The notes below the pieces were generated by a model, which searched no databases, was not told where the DNA came from, and worked only from the letters and a program-made list of their open reading frames with translations. From NCBI GenBank assembly GCA_937874755.1, contig CALNBC010000140.1, forward strand, positions 1 through 6,255: a DNA stretch of 6,255 nucleotides, written 5' to 3'. Below, in pieces: positions 5,728 to 6,255 of this stretch. The position numbers and the translations under genes were made by a program. This DNA comes from an uncultured Clostridia bacterium (GTDB taxonomy: Bacteria; Bacillota; Clostridia; Christensenellales; CALWSW01). How positions within the stretch are numbered: the first letter of the stretch is position 1; every line of letters begins with the position of its first letter.

Positions 5728-5795
5728 ATCCCCCTTATAATGCCGCAAACTAAAACCGTTGCTTTTTTGAACGGCAATAAACCGGCAAGGGGGAT
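5728..5795 (+). promoter_or_regulatory. Inverted-repeat leader before the last gene; candidate structured RNA or operator
   Basis: ATCCCCCTT (5728-5736) pairs perfectly with AAGGGGGAT (5787-5795). Directly inside, after a five-base bulge, GCCG (5742-5745) pairs with CGGC (5783-5786). Within this, CCGTT (5756-5760) pairs with AACGG (5770-5774). The outer right arm contains the Shine-Dalgarno AAGGGGGA of the gene at 5801. I recognise no known riboswitch class. If transcription begins upstream, the fold would hide the ribosome binding site. If it begins after the TATAAT at 5736-5741, the repeat could only act as DNA. Confidence 0.5.
5736..5741 (+). promoter_or_regulatory. Possible -10 element for the last gene
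   Basis: This is a perfect TATAAT, but there is no convincing -35 at 16 to 18 bases upstream (AAATTA, 5713-5718, is the best placed) and no extended TG. A second weak candidate, TAAAAT (5711-5716), would give a transcript containing the whole inverted repeat at 5728-5795. The choice between the two decides whether that repeat is RNA. The rest of the gap (5652-5727) is AT-rich and holds no gene. Confidence 0.35.
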
Positions 5796-5800
5796 TTTTT

Positions 5801-6255
5801 ATGTATTCCGATTACGTTTTCCCGATAGGCTACCTCATCGCCTTATGCGCCCTTTGTGCGGTTTTAACCGGCGTCGCTTCGCCCTTTTTGCGCTCCCTCG
5901 GCATACGGCCTTATGCAGCAGGTCTGACGCTGTTTGCCCTCGTAGTTTTCGCCTCCATCGACGGGCTTTACGCCGCGCTTTTTATGCTAATTCCTTCACT
6001 CGTATTCGCATTTTCCATGCGCTGGACAACGGGCGCGCTGGTTGCCTTTCTCTCCTCCGTTTCTCTGGGGTGCGTCGTTTTTGGAGCAATGTGCGTCACC
6101 TCTGCGTTGTCTTCCCCCGGCATTTTCGGCGGTCTCGCGGCAGCTTTGCTATGCCCCCTTCTGCTTTACCGCCGCATAAGGCTAAGCGCCGCTTTCGGCT
6201 CCATCGCGTTCGCCGTTTTGCTCTCCTTCATAATGGAGGGCGCATTGGGCGTCGT
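5801..6255 (+). CDS. Unrecognised polytopic membrane protein (3' partial)
   Basis: An open frame from ATG at 5801 runs off the window without a stop (151 complete codons). The start is supported by AAGGGGGA (5787-5794), six bases upstream. The protein is very hydrophobic, with about five or six membrane helices (near 7-25, 38-60, 60-71, 78-100, 108-123, 130-146). Short basic turns such as FLRSLGIRPY (29-38) and YRRIRL (123-128) suggest inside loops. It is rich in Ala, Leu, Phe and Cys, and I see no catalytic or binding motif. I do not recognise the family; it could be a transporter component or a hypothetical membrane protein of Clostridia. Codon use looks like that of its neighbours. Its upstream inverted repeat suggests it is regulated separately from nrdR-yfiH. 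Confidence 0.75.
   Translation, partial: MYSDYVFPIGYLIALCALCAVLTGVASPFLRSLGIRPYAAGLTLFALVVFASIDGLYAALFMLIPSLVFAFSMRWTTGALVAFLSSVSLGCVVFGAMCVTSALSSPGIFGGLAAALLCPLLLYRRIRLSAAFGSIAFAVLLSFIMEGALGV

Noticed and set aside
5745..5768. GCAAAC...GTTGC stem followed by six T residues as an attenuator
   Set aside because: It has only five pairs with a bulge, and if the TATAAT at 5736 is used the stem would begin before the transcript does.

Overview
The window reads as a chromosomal segment of a Gram-positive, probably spore-forming anaerobe of the Clostridia (Bacillota). The reasons are strong Shine-Dalgarno sites in front of most genes, a type III glutamine synthetase tail, a YlmC/YmxH-type PRC-barrel protein next to nrdR and yfiH, and a yybP-ykoY leader in front of mntP. 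The species cannot be named from this sequence. All genes supported here lie on the + strand and the DNA is tightly packed. The longest stretch without a gene is about 270 bases and is largely a riboswitch leader.

Layout. (1) 1-78 is the 3' end of a probable type III glutamine synthetase. After 11 bases comes a 465-residue DUF815-like P-loop ATPase (90-1487). (2) yebC (1596-2348) stands alone, with its own candidate promoter and a clear intrinsic terminator at 2374-2403. (3) A consensus -35 element leads into a manganese (yybP-ykoY) riboswitch with a terminator expression platform at 2457-2594. Behind it lies mntP, a manganese efflux pump. It is followed by two half-length TauE/SafE membrane proteins that overlap by one base, then a small PRC-barrel protein (ylmC/ymxH type). 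The spacing suggests these four form one Mn-responsive operon. (4) A strong extended -10 promoter, sitting inside an inverted repeat, precedes nrdR, the ribonucleotide reductase repressor. nrdR overlaps yfiH, a YfiH/LACC1-family enzyme gene, by ATGA. (5) After a 149-base gap holding a long inverted repeat, an unrecognised polytopic membrane protein starts at 5801 and runs off the window.

How the parts work together. The mntP riboswitch should let transcription pass the terminator when Mn2+ is abundant, switching on Mn export and perhaps the TauE-like pair behind it. nrdR and yfiH are translationally coupled, joining deoxynucleotide control to a purine-nucleoside/peptidoglycan-editing enzyme. 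The less ordinary signals are the half-size TauE pair under apparent Mn control, a hairpin joining the stop codon of the second TauE gene to the start codon of ylmC, palindromes over the nrdR promoter and leader, a DUF815 ATPase that appears to lack family motifs, and an inverted repeat pairing with the ribosome binding site of the last gene. No mobile element, CRISPR array, tRNA or rRNA was seen.
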